DNA of 64,000 nucleotides from JANXVR01 sp034667405 (GTDB lineage: Bacteria > Actinomycetota > UBA4738 > HRBIN12), in assembly GCA_034667405.1 (NCBI GenBank), contig JAXDJX010000031.1, positions 62,001-126,000 of the forward strand, in the 5' to 3' direction. Shown here one piece after another: positions 53,503 through 60,984 of this stretch (position 1 is the first letter of the stretch; every line of letters starts with the position of its first letter). Position numbers and translations under genes: made by a program. A model generated the notes under the pieces. The model was not told the origin of the DNA and ran no database searches. It saw only the letters and a list, made by a program, of their open reading frames with translations.

Positions 53503-54567
53503 TCAGGGACCGATCGTGCCCTCGATGATGATCCTCCCCGCGGGCTCTAGACCGGAGGTCGTTCCGATCACCGCGCCGTGGACTCCCCGCTGCTTCAGGG
53601 CTCCTCGTAGACGCTCGGGATCCGTGGTGGCGATGAGCAACCCACCGCTGGTCTGCGCGTCGGCCAAGAGCAGCTGGTCCGGTTCGTCGAGGTCGCCCCA
53701 ATCGACGTGTGGGTCGACGAAGGCCCGGTTGCGTATGGTCCCGCCGGCGGCGACGCCCCCACGGGCCAGAGCGACCGATCCGCGGATGAACGGGATCGCC
53801 CCTGCGTCGACCGTGGCCGATACGCCGCTGGAGAGCAGCATCTTGTGCAGGTGGCCGAGGAGACCGAATCCCGTGACATCGGTGGCGGCGATGCTGGCGT
53901 CATCGGAGCCCACCTCTGCCACCGCGAGCGCCGCTTCGCGGTTCAGCGTGGTCATCACGCCGACCGCGTCTCGAACCATCTCCGACGACGCCGTTCCTTG
54001 CTTGATGGCGGTCGAGATCATGCCCAATCCCAACGGCTTCGTGAGCACCAACGTCGCGCCGTCCACCACGCCGGCATTGCGGGTCAGTCGAGACGGATGT
54101 ACGAGCCCGATCGCGACCATGCCGTACTTCGGCTCCGGGTCCGTGATGGAGTGCCCTCCTGCCACCGGGATGCCGGCCGCGGCCGCGACATCTCTCCCAC
54201 CCCGAAGCACCTGGCCCAGCATGACCAACGGCAGATCGTCCACGGGCCATGCCGCGATGTTGAGCGCGAACACCGGCGTGCCGCCCATCGCGTACACATC
54301 GGAAAGCGCATTCGTCGCCGCGATGCGGCCCCAGTCGTAGGGGTCGTCGACGATCGGTGTGAAGAAATCGAGGGTGGCGACGATGGCCTGTTCGTCGTTC
54401 AAGCGGTACACCGCCGCGTCGTCGCCCGTCTCGGTTCCGACCAAGAGATCGGGCGGAACGGACGATGTGCCGAGTTCGCCGAGAACCGTTTCGAGTTCCG
54501 ACGGGCCTAGCTTGCAGGCACATCCTGCGCCGTGACTGAACGAGGTGAGGCGACGCTCCGTCTGCAT
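53503..54567 (-). CDS. selD: selenide, water dikinase
   Basis: Makes selenophosphate from selenide and ATP for selenocysteine or selenouridine synthesis. 354 residues. The catalytic site is SHGAGCACKLGP with Cys16 and Lys19 (a cysteine, not selenocysteine, form). VATLDFFTPIVDDP, NALSDVYAMGG and GGHSITDPEPKYG bind ATP and metal. No selA, selB, selC or ybbB-type partner is in the window. TAGCGT (54575-54580) lies seven bases before the ATG. Confidence 0.95.
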   Translation of the reverse strand: MQTERRLTSFSHGAGCACKLGPSELETVLGELGTSSVPPDLLVGTETGDDAAVYRLNDEQAIVATLDFFTPIVDDPYDWGRIAATNALSDVYAMGGTPVFALNIAAWPVDDLPLVMLGQVLRGGRDVAAAAGIPVAGGHSITDPEPKYGMVAIGLVHPSRLTRNAGVVDGATLVLTKPLGLGMISTAIKQGTASSEMVRDAVGVMTTLNREAALAVAEVGSDDASIAATDVTGFGLLGHLHKMLLSSGVSATVDAGAIPFIRGSVALARGGVAAGGTIRNRAFVDPHVDWGDLDEPDQLLLADAQTSGGLLIATTDPERLRGALKQRGVHGAVIGTTSGLEPAGRIIIEGTIGP

Positions 54568-54574
54568 ACCGGCC

Positions 54575-54580
54575 ACGCTA
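54575..54580 (-). promoter_or_regulatory. putative -10 element of selD
   Basis: TAGCGT on the minus strand, seven bases before the selD ATG. Confidence 0.4.
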
Positions 54581-54593
54581 GCAGTCGCCGGAA

Positions 54594-54637
54594 ACAACGA
54601 GGGAGCCACCCAGCGCCGCGGCGGCTCCCGTCGTTGT
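54594..54637. terminator. long hairpin terminator after the DoxX-Rieske gene
   Basis: Arms ACAACGA-GGGAGCC and GGCTCCC-G-TCGTTGT pair over 14 bases with a single bulge and a 15-base loop. It lies 59 bases after the Rieske stop on the minus strand, before selD. Confidence 0.65.
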
Positions 54638-54696
54638 ACCACTGGCCGCCGGAGGGAGGGCTCCGTTGATGGCGGCCAGGCGTGCCTCTCGCTACA

Positions 54697-55812
54697 TCAC
54701 TGCGGCAAGATGACCTTTCCACTAGGCTCATCCACGACGACACGGATGCTCTGCAAGGGCGTGCTGGTGGGGCCGGCGATCGGCTGGGCGTTGTGCGCCG
54801 GATCGAACTCCGCGCCGTGGCACGGGCAGATGAGGATCCGCGCGCTCTGGTCATAGCCCACAGCGCACCCGGCGTGGGTACAGACCCGGCTGTAGGCGAC
54901 CACGTGATCGTTCGCCAACCGGAGAACCACGGCGGGGATGCCGCCCGGCCCGGTGAACCCCACCGCCCGCCCGACCGGAAGCTTCGAGAGTGTGGCGATG
55001 ACCTGTCCCTTCGGCGCCGGCGGTGCCGTCGATATGGCGGAGGACGGAGATGAGGGTCCGGCCGACCCCTGGCTCGATCTCCGGGTTCCCGCCGCGTGCG
55101 AGGCAGCGGAGATGCCGTTTCCTCCGGTGATCGGAGGGCCTGCAAGCGCCTTCGACGCGATGCCCACGACCAGCGCCGATCCAGCGACAAGACCTCCCCG
55201 AACGAACTCCCGGCGCCCCACATCCTTCAGCGGCGCCGTGACGCCACGGCTCGGAGCTAAGGAGCGTCGCATCTCCCACACCGCGACACCCAATGCGACC
55301 CAGGCAACCGCGTAGATGGAGTCCGAACCCAGGAAGAAGGGATGGACGTGCCAGGTGGCAGACAGGAACAGCACGACGTTGATCGCGAAACCGGCGGCCG
55401 CGGCGGCGAGCATGGCGACCCCCACCAGTGTTGCGATCCCTATCGCGATCTCTGCGAGCGCGATGCAGACACCCACCAGCACTGGCGCCTTCGCGAGCCA
55501 GCCCATCATGAAACTCACGGGCGTCCCGTGCGAGAAGCCTGTGAGCTGTGCCCCGATGTAGTCGGGGCTCCCCTGGTGCAAGAAGTTGCCATCGAGGAAC
55601 TTCTGCACTCCCGCGAACACGAAGGTGACCCCGAGGAAGGCGCGCAATAGACGCGCCGACCAGGGCATCACGATCCAGGAGGAAGCGGGCGTGAGCGCCA
55701 GATGGCGGACGGAACGCGTCAGCGGAACTCTCGGGACACGGGTGGCCGAGGCGGGAGACGACGTCGTTCGCGCGTCGGGCCGAGGGGGAGCCGAGGCCTT
55801 CTTCGTCTGCAT
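54697..55812 (-). CDS. DoxX-like membrane domain fused to a Rieske 2Fe-2S domain
   Basis: 371 residues. A DoxX/quinone-oxidoreductase-like membrane part with four hydrophobic segments (about residues 50-180) is followed by a twin-arginine-like motif GRREFVRGGLV (RR at 200-201) leading a fifth helix. A Ser/Pro/Ala-rich linker then joins a Rieske domain with cluster ligands CTH (311, 313) and CPCH (329, 332) and disulfide cysteines 316 and 331. It probably carries electrons at the outer face of the membrane; partner unknown. Divergent from the OmpR/EnvZ-type pair. Confidence 0.88.
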   Translation of the reverse strand: MQTKKASAPPRPDARTTSSPASATRVPRVPLTRSVRHLALTPASSWIVMPWSARLLRAFLGVTFVFAGVQKFLDGNFLHQGSPDYIGAQLTGFSHGTPVSFMMGWLAKAPVLVGVCIALAEIAIGIATLVGVAMLAAAAAGFAINVVLFLSATWHVHPFFLGSDSIYAVAWVALGVAVWEMRRSLAPSRGVTAPLKDVGRREFVRGGLVAGSALVVGIASKALAGPPITGGNGISAASHAAGTRRSSQGSAGPSSPSSAISTAPPAPKGQVIATLSKLPVGRAVGFTGPGGIPAVVLRLANDHVVAYSRVCTHAGCAVGYDQSARILICPCHGAEFDPAHNAQPIAGPTSTPLQSIRVVVDEPSGKVILPQ

Positions 55813-55833
55813 GTTCCGAGCATGCGCGGTCGA

Positions 55834-55872
55834 TGGTTGGGAGGCGGTTTCACCTCGGTTTGGAAACGGTTA
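55834..55872. promoter_or_regulatory. tandem half-sites CGGTTT with 11-base phasing
   Basis: CGGTTT at 55845-55850 and 55856-55861, CGGTTA at 55867-55872, and a weaker TGGTTG at 55834-55839, each 11 bases apart. Direct repeats at this spacing are typical for OmpR/PhoB-family regulators. They lie in the 100-base gap between the DoxX-Rieske gene and the response-regulator gene. Confidence 0.6.
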
Positions 55873-55875
55873 GAA

Positions 55876-55901
55876 CCCAGGCCAGAGGCGGTGGGCCTGG
55901 G
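55876..55901. repeat. inverted repeat just upstream of the response-regulator start
   Basis: Perfect eight-base arms CCCAGGCC and GGCCTGGG ten bases apart, ending 11 bases before the ATG at 55913. Possible leader hairpin or operator. Confidence 0.45.
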
Positions 55902-55912
55902 ACGATGGGTCC

Positions 55913-56578
55913 ATGCGGATCCTGCTGATCGAGGACGACAACCGTCTGGCCGAACTCCTGGCGACCCGGCTCCGGGGCGAGGGACACCACGCCGAAACCT
56001 GCGGGAACGGAACCGACGGACTGGAGCGGGCCAGCTCCGGCGATCAAGACCTTGCCGTTGTCGACGTGATGCTTCCCGGGATGGACGGCATGGCACTCAC
56101 CGCCGAACTCCGCGATCGAGGGGTCCAGATCCCGGTGCTCATGCTCACGGCGCGTGACACCGTCCCCGATCGCGTCGCCGGGCTGCGATCGGGCGCGGAC
56201 GACTACCTGGTCAAGCCGTTCGCGTTCGCCGAGCTCGTTGCGCGGATCGACGCGCTTGCCCGCAGATCCGGCCCGGCGGCAGACCCGGTGGTCCTGAGCT
56301 TCGGCGAGGTGGCGTTGGATGTCCGGGCGCGCCGGGTCACTGTGGCCGGGTCGGAGGTCGACCTCACGGCCAAGGAGTTCGACCTGCTTCGCTGCCTGCT
56401 GGCCAACCGCGGCAGAGTGGTCAGCCGCATCGAACTGAAGGAGGAGGTGTGGGACTTCACCTTCGACGCGCAGACGAAGGTGGTCGACCTCTACGTGCAC
56501 TACCTCCGTCGAAAGCTCGGGCCGGCGGGGAACATCATCCAGACGGTTCGCGGCGTGGGCTACGCCATCGGACGCTGA
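55913..56578 (+). CDS. OmpR-family response regulator
   Basis: 221 residues. Receiver domain with DD acidic pair (LLIEDDNR), phosphoacceptor Asp in VVDVMLPGMDG, Thr in MLTARD and Lys in LVKPFAF. The C-terminal winged helix has LTAKEFDLLRCL and KVVDLYVHYLRRKL with RGVGYAIG. The TGATG overlap with the next gene couples it to its histidine kinase. It probably binds the 11-base repeats upstream, regulating itself and the DoxX-Rieske gene. Confidence 0.95.
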   Translation: MRILLIEDDNRLAELLATRLRGEGHHAETCGNGTDGLERASSGDQDLAVVDVMLPGMDGMALTAELRDRGVQIPVLMLTARDTVPDRVAGLRSGADDYLVKPFAFAELVARIDALARRSGPAADPVVLSFGEVALDVRARRVTVAGSEVDLTAKEFDLLRCLLANRGRVVSRIELKEEVWDFTFDAQTKVVDLYVHYLRRKLGPAGNIIQTVRGVGYAIGR

Positions 56579-57762
56579 TGTTCCGTTCGCTCAGGTTTCG
56601 CCTTGCGGTCTCCCATGCCCTCGTGTTGGCGGTGACCCTGGTGTTGCTCGGGGTCGTCGTGCAGGTCCTCTTGGCGCGAAGCGTGAACGAGAGTGCCACG
56701 GCTGAGCTCCTCGCGTCAGCCCGTGCGGAAGTGATCCGGATCCAAGAAACGGGTCTGCGTCCGCCGCCGGATTCAGACGTGCCCTCGGCGGCGGACACGC
56801 AGATCGCGGTGTTCGATGCCGGTGGCGCACCCATCTTCGAGCCCCCGCAACTCCCGCCGACCTGGCTCCGCCGATATCCCTCCACCGTGACGGATGTGGA
56901 GGTACAGATGGAGCCCGTCCGAGTGGTGACGCTCCCCGTGGTTGCGGGCGGCCGGACGGTTGGGTGGGTGGTGGTCGGTCGTTCGACGATCGCCGAGGCG
57001 CGACTCCTTCACCGCGTTCGCTTGTTGCTGATCACCGGAGGCCTTCTGGCCGTGGTCGCGAGCCTGGGCGCAGGCTGGTGGCTGGCCGGCCGGGCGGTCC
57101 GTCCCGTCGAACAGGCGTATGAGGCGCAGGCGGGATTCGCGGCAGACGCGTCGCATGAGTTCCGAACGCCCCTCACGTTCATCCGCTCAGGGGTGGAGGT
57201 GCTGGCCGAGGGGGATCCGGTACTGGGAACCGCCGTCTTGTCCGAGATCGACTACCTCACGGACATCACCCGCAGGCTCCTGTCATTGGCGCGCGCCGAA
57301 GGTAGCGGAGATCCGAAGGAGCGCGTACCGGTGGATGTGGCGGCCGTCTCCCGGTCCGCGGTGCGTCGCAGCGAACAAGCGTCGGGAACGCGGATCACGG
57401 TGCCCGCCGGGGCATGCTCGGCGACCGGAGACCCAAAGGGGTTCGAAGCAGCCCTGGATGCGGTCCTGGAGAACGTGGCCGTGCACGGCGGGGGTCGGGC
57501 AGAGCTGTCGTGGCAGCGAGACGGCGCCCAGGTCGTCGTCTCGGTGACCGACCACGGTCCCGGCATCGGCGCCGAGCACCTCGGCCGGGCGTTCGACCGG
57601 TTCTTCCGGGCCGATCCATCTCGGACGCGGGACACCGGCGGCGCCGGACTCGGCCTGGCACTCGCTCGGACCATGATGACGTCACAAGGGGGCCGCGTGT
57701 GGATCACTCCGACCCCGGGCGGTGGCCTCACCGTCCACCTGGCCTTACCGGCCGGGAACTAG
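56578..57762 (+). CDS. sensor histidine kinase, EnvZ/PhoR type
   Basis: 394 residues. Two transmembrane helices (about residues 8-30 and 142-165) bracket an extracellular domain of about 110 residues, then a short HAMP-like linker with AVRPVEQAYEAQ. HisKA has DASHEFRTPLTF and HATPase has DHGPGIG and GGAGLGLALA. The N-box (LDAVLENVAVHG) has the expected Asn. It is the likely partner of the response regulator. Confidence 0.93.
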   Translation: MFRSLRFRLAVSHALVLAVTLVLLGVVVQVLLARSVNESATAELLASARAEVIRIQETGLRPPPDSDVPSAADTQIAVFDAGGAPIFEPPQLPPTWLRRYPSTVTDVEVQMEPVRVVTLPVVAGGRTVGWVVVGRSTIAEARLLHRVRLLLITGGLLAVVASLGAGWWLAGRAVRPVEQAYEAQAGFAADASHEFRTPLTFIRSGVEVLAEGDPVLGTAVLSEIDYLTDITRRLLSLARAEGSGDPKERVPVDVAAVSRSAVRRSEQASGTRITVPAGACSATGDPKGFEAALDAVLENVAVHGGGRAELSWQRDGAQVVVSVTDHGPGIGAEHLGRAFDRFFRADPSRTRDTGGAGLGLALARTMMTSQGGRVWITPTPGGGLTVHLALPAGN

Positions 57763-58538
57763 GGCCCGTCCGTCCCCATGCCCATCGCGTGGAACCCACC
57801 GTCGACATGGATCAGCTCGCCCGTGATACCGGAGGACAGATCCGACAAGAGGAACGCGATCGCTTTTCCGACCGGTGTGGGGTCGGTGATGTCCCACCCG
57901 AGCGGCGCTCGTTGTCCCCATCCGTCCGCGATCGCCTCGAACCCTGGGATGCCTTTGCCGGCCATGGTCTTCAACGGTCCGGCGCTCACCGTATTCACCC
58001 GGATGCCCTTCGGGCCGAGATCGCGGGCCAGGTACCGCGTCACGGACTCCAGGCCGGCCTTCGCTACGCCCATCCAGTCATAGATCGGCCACGCCACCTG
58101 CCCGTCGAAATCGAGCGAGACGATCGACGAACCTCGTTCCATGATGGGCAGCATCCCTGCGGCGAGCGACTTCAGGCTGAACGCGCTCGTTTGGAACGCG
58201 GTGGCGACGCTCTCCCACGGCGTGTTCAAGAAGTTCCCGCCCAGGGCGTCTTGGGGTGCGAACGCGATCGCGTGGAGGATCCCATCGACCCGGCCCCACC
58301 GGCGCCCCAGCTCGTCGCGGACGGCGTCGATCTGCCGCGGGTCGTTCACGTCCATCTCCAGGACGTCCGGCGTGGAGGGCAGGCGCTTGGCGGTCTTCTG
58401 GGTCAACGACACCGTGCGCCCGAAGTTCGTGAGGACGATCTCGGCGCCGAGTTCCTGTGCCGCCTGCGCGGCCGAGAACGCGATGGAGTGCGGCGTCAGG
58501 ACACCGGTGATGAGCAGCTTCTTATCTTCGAGCAGCAA
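57759..58538 (-). CDS. fabI: enoyl-[acyl-carrier-protein] reductase (NADH), InhA-like
   Basis: 259 residues. Last reductive step of type II fatty acid elongation. LLITGVLTPHSIAFSAA binds NADH, and the catalytic YDWMGVAKAGLES gives the Tyr-x6-Lys of FabI/InhA. A TTG start at 58538 follows AGGAGG and gives LLEDKKLLITG. It is 9 bases after the DUF4333 lipoprotein and converges with the sensor kinase (four-base overlap). Confidence 0.95.
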   Translation of the reverse strand: MLLEDKKLLITGVLTPHSIAFSAAQAAQELGAEIVLTNFGRTVSLTQKTAKRLPSTPDVLEMDVNDPRQIDAVRDELGRRWGRVDGILHAIAFAPQDALGGNFLNTPWESVATAFQTSAFSLKSLAAGMLPIMERGSSIVSLDFDGQVAWPIYDWMGVAKAGLESVTRYLARDLGPKGIRVNTVSAGPLKTMAGKGIPGFEAIADGWGQRAPLGWDITDPTPVGKAIAFLLSDLSSGITGELIHVDGGFHAMGMGTDGP

Positions 58539-58547
58539 ACGGTCCTC

Positions 58548-58826
58548 CTACTTCACGACCTTGAACGTCACGTTCCCTTGGTCGTCGGTCTGGGTGACCT
58601 GCACGGTAACCGTCTCTCCCTGAGCCGTAGCGGTGCAGGTGAAGGTTCCGCCCGTTTCCGCCTTGATGCCGTCCGGACACGTGACGGTCACACCGGTGAC
58701 GCCGGTCTTCGCCTCCAATTGCGTCTTCAGCGACGACTCTAGGCTCGTCTTGTTGAGGCTCCGCGTACATGCGGCCGCCCCGAAGACCAGGGCGAGAACC
58801 GTGATCCAACGAACGATCGGACGCAT
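58548..58826 (-). CDS. DUF4333 lipoprotein
   Basis: 92 residues. Lipoprotein signal peptide with lipobox FGAAAC, then a short DUF4333-like domain with VTCPDGIKAETGGTFTCTA and two cysteines positioned for a disulfide. The family is common in Actinomycetota and of unknown function. The ATG at 58826 is preferred because it gives a standard signal peptide; an ATG 15 bases upstream is also in frame. It is followed by fabI. Confidence 0.8.
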   Translation of the reverse strand: MRPIVRWITVLALVFGAAACTRSLNKTSLESSLKTQLEAKTGVTGVTVTCPDGIKAETGGTFTCTATAQGETVTVQVTQTDDQGNVTFKVVK

Positions 58827-58911
58827 GAACCTCTCCTCCACAGATGCGGACAGGGATGGGATCTGAGCCTAGCTTCGCCTGAGGCCTCGGGCAAACCTCG
58901 GGTGACAGAAG

Positions 58912-60213
58912 TTAGGGCTTGGTCATTCCGACATCGCGGACGCCCCAGGTCGCACCCGTCGTTGCCACCACCTCGATGGTGTTCGGCGTCACATCGTTGA
59001 GGAGGGCATCGGAGATAAGGATCGAGGTCGGTGAGCCCCACACGTCGGCGGGACCGGCTTGCAGCGTGGTGACGAGGGCCCAGTTCGCGTAGATGCGCAC
59101 CTCTCCGGTTCCGGCATCGTAGCCGGACAGGGTCAGGATCCGATCCCCGGGCTTACCACCCACGTGGTAGACGACCTCGTTCGGATGTGAGGTGTCAGAC
59201 CCGGGGATGTTGCCGAGTTCGCCTGGTCCCAGCGGTACGGGCAGCACGGGATCCTGAACCGGATTGGGGCGGATCCCCGCGAGGATCTTCCATTGGCCCG
59301 TCGTGATGCCGGGCCAGGTGTAGGAGCTGGCGCCGATGATCCCGTTCTCCCGGATGGAGCGAACGAACCCGAGTGTCGCCTCGAGCGTCGATTCCTGCGC
59401 GATCCCTCCGATGACGTGGATCGGCACTTGGTCATCTCCGACGTTCTGGCGGATGAGTTCGATGTTCTGGTTCACGATCTGATGAGCGCCGTTGGTTCCG
59501 TGGGTCTTCCAGGAGAAGTAGGTCATGGGCATCATCACGTCGTAGGTCGAAGCGAGGTTCTGATACGGGAACCCCGGCCAGTAGGTGGGGTTGTGAACCA
59601 TGCCGAGCGGCTGCGGGATGATCGCGGCCAAGGGATAGGAAGGCCCGGCCTGCGTGCGCAGCGACGCGGATTCCGAGAGGAGCCGCTCGGTCCGCAGGGC
59701 AACGTTCGACACCGCGGGAGATTCGATGTCGAGTCCGAACCCCGTGAACGCGTTGCCTGCCGGCGTCCGGAACCTGATCGCGGCGAGCGAGCGTTTCACA
59801 TCCTCCGACGGTTTCACGAACCCGGGCAAGTACCAGGCGATCACACGGATGTGTGCCCGTTTCGCTGCGTCGAGGAACGCGATGACTCCGGCTTTGTCCG
59901 CGAAGGGCGCCGGCCGGTTGTAATTCGAGGTCTCGAGGTAGAGCGTGCGAACACCGTGCGCCGCCATGTCGTTGATCGCCGCGCCCGGGTGGGCCCACGC
60001 GGTGGAATCCCAGACGTCCACCCAGACGCCAAGTCCCTGGAACGGGCCGATGACGGGGTTATCGCGGATGGGGATGGGCGTCGACGTGGCCGTTGCCGCG
60101 TTGGCCGAGGGCTGGGCACTGCCTCGGGTAGCCGCGATGATGACGGCTGAGATCAGTAACACAGCACCCACGCCGACCGCGGAATAGCGCTGCGCTCCTC
60201 GGGATATCTCCAT
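58912..60213 (-). CDS. exported putative glycoside hydrolase-like protein
   Basis: 433 residues. An N-terminal signal or anchor (AVGVGAVLLISAVIIAATRG) precedes a TIM-barrel-like part: GVWVDVWDSTAW, HGVRTLYLETSNYNRP, IRVIAWYLPGF, FGLDIESPA and YDVMMPMTYFSW. The aspartate and glutamate of FGLDIES resemble catalytic residues of putative glycosyl hydrolases (DUF4015-like). A C-terminal beta domain of about 100 residues follows. TAGGCT (60221-60226) precedes the ATG by seven bases. Substrate unknown. Confidence 0.75.
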   Translation of the reverse strand: MEISRGAQRYSAVGVGAVLLISAVIIAATRGSAQPSANAATATSTPIPIRDNPVIGPFQGLGVWVDVWDSTAWAHPGAAINDMAAHGVRTLYLETSNYNRPAPFADKAGVIAFLDAAKRAHIRVIAWYLPGFVKPSEDVKRSLAAIRFRTPAGNAFTGFGLDIESPAVSNVALRTERLLSESASLRTQAGPSYPLAAIIPQPLGMVHNPTYWPGFPYQNLASTYDVMMPMTYFSWKTHGTNGAHQIVNQNIELIRQNVGDDQVPIHVIGGIAQESTLEATLGFVRSIRENGIIGASSYTWPGITTGQWKILAGIRPNPVQDPVLPVPLGPGELGNIPGSDTSHPNEVVYHVGGKPGDRILTLSGYDAGTGEVRIYANWALVTTLQAGPADVWGSPTSILISDALLNDVTPNTIEVVATTGATWGVRDVGMTKP

Positions 60214-60220
60214 CCCATCC

Positions 60221-60226
60221 AGCCTA
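60221..60226 (-). promoter_or_regulatory. putative -10 element of the glycosidase-like gene
   Basis: TAGGCT on the minus strand, seven bases before the ATG at 60213. Confidence 0.45.
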
Positions 60227-60242
60227 CTCGGCATCCAGACCG

Positions 60243-60248
60243 TAGGAT
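60243..60248 (+). promoter_or_regulatory. putative -10 element of the SDR gene
   Basis: TAGGAT, eight bases before the ATG at 60257. It is divergent from the TAGGCT element only 17 bases away. Confidence 0.45.
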
Positions 60249-60256
60249 TCGCGACG

Positions 60257-60970
60257 ATGGATCTGGGAGTGGCAGGCAAAGTGGCGTTGGTGACGGCGTC
60301 TTCGCGCGGACTGGGTCGCGGGAGCGCACTCGCCCTGTCCCGCGAGGGCGCGAAGGTCGTGCTGTGCGCTCGCGACGAACAACGCCTCAACGCCACCGCC
60401 GCCGAACTACCGGGGGAAACCCTCGCCGTTGCCGCAGACGTCACTGAGCCGGACGCTCCGGCTTCCCTGGTCCGGATGGCCGTCGAACGGTTCGGCGGAT
60501 TGGACATCCTGGTCGGCAACTCCGGAGGTCCCCCACCGGCCCGCGCCTTCGACGTAGATGAGGCGGGGGTGCTCGCGGCGGTGAACGAGAACCTCCTCAC
60601 CCAGATCCGACTGGCCCAGAGCGCGCTTCCCCACATGCGGAGCGCCGGCTGGGGCAGGATCGTCCTCATCACGTCGTCGGCGATCAAGCAGCCGCTACCC
60701 TCGCTTGCCTACTCGAACATCGCTCGCACAGGACTGTGGGCATGGGCGAAGACGGCCGCGCAGGATCTCGCGGGCAGCGGCATCACGCTGAATCTCGTGG
60801 CGCCCGGGTTCCATGCCACCGACAGGACGAGGGAACTCGGCTCCGCCGGGCCGATGGGCGACGCCGAGGACTTCGGCAGGATCGTCGCGTTCCTCTGTTC
60901 GCAGGCGGCGAACTTCGTGAGCGGAACGGCGCTGCAAGTCGACGGCGGCGGATCGGTGGGTCTTCTGTGA
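60257..60970 (+). CDS. SDR family oxidoreductase with altered catalytic site
   Basis: 237 residues. The NAD(P) motif TASSRGLGRG, the NSGGPP loop (in place of NNAG), and the C-terminal VDGGGSVGLL are SDR-like. The catalytic Ser140/141 and Tyr152 are present, but the Lys expected at Tyr+4 is Ala156, with Arg157 next (LAYSNIARTG). A subgroup of FabG-like proteins has a similar change, so activity may be different or lost. The stop overlaps a possible GTG of the next gene. Confidence 0.88.
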   Translation: MDLGVAGKVALVTASSRGLGRGSALALSREGAKVVLCARDEQRLNATAAELPGETLAVAADVTEPDAPASLVRMAVERFGGLDILVGNSGGPPPARAFDVDEAGVLAAVNENLLTQIRLAQSALPHMRSAGWGRIVLITSSAIKQPLPSLAYSNIARTGLWAWAKTAAQDLAGSGITLNLVAPGFHATDRTRELGSAGPMGDAEDFGRIVAFLCSQAANFVSGTALQVDGGGSVGLL

Positions 60971-60984
60971 AGAAGGGAATAGGC

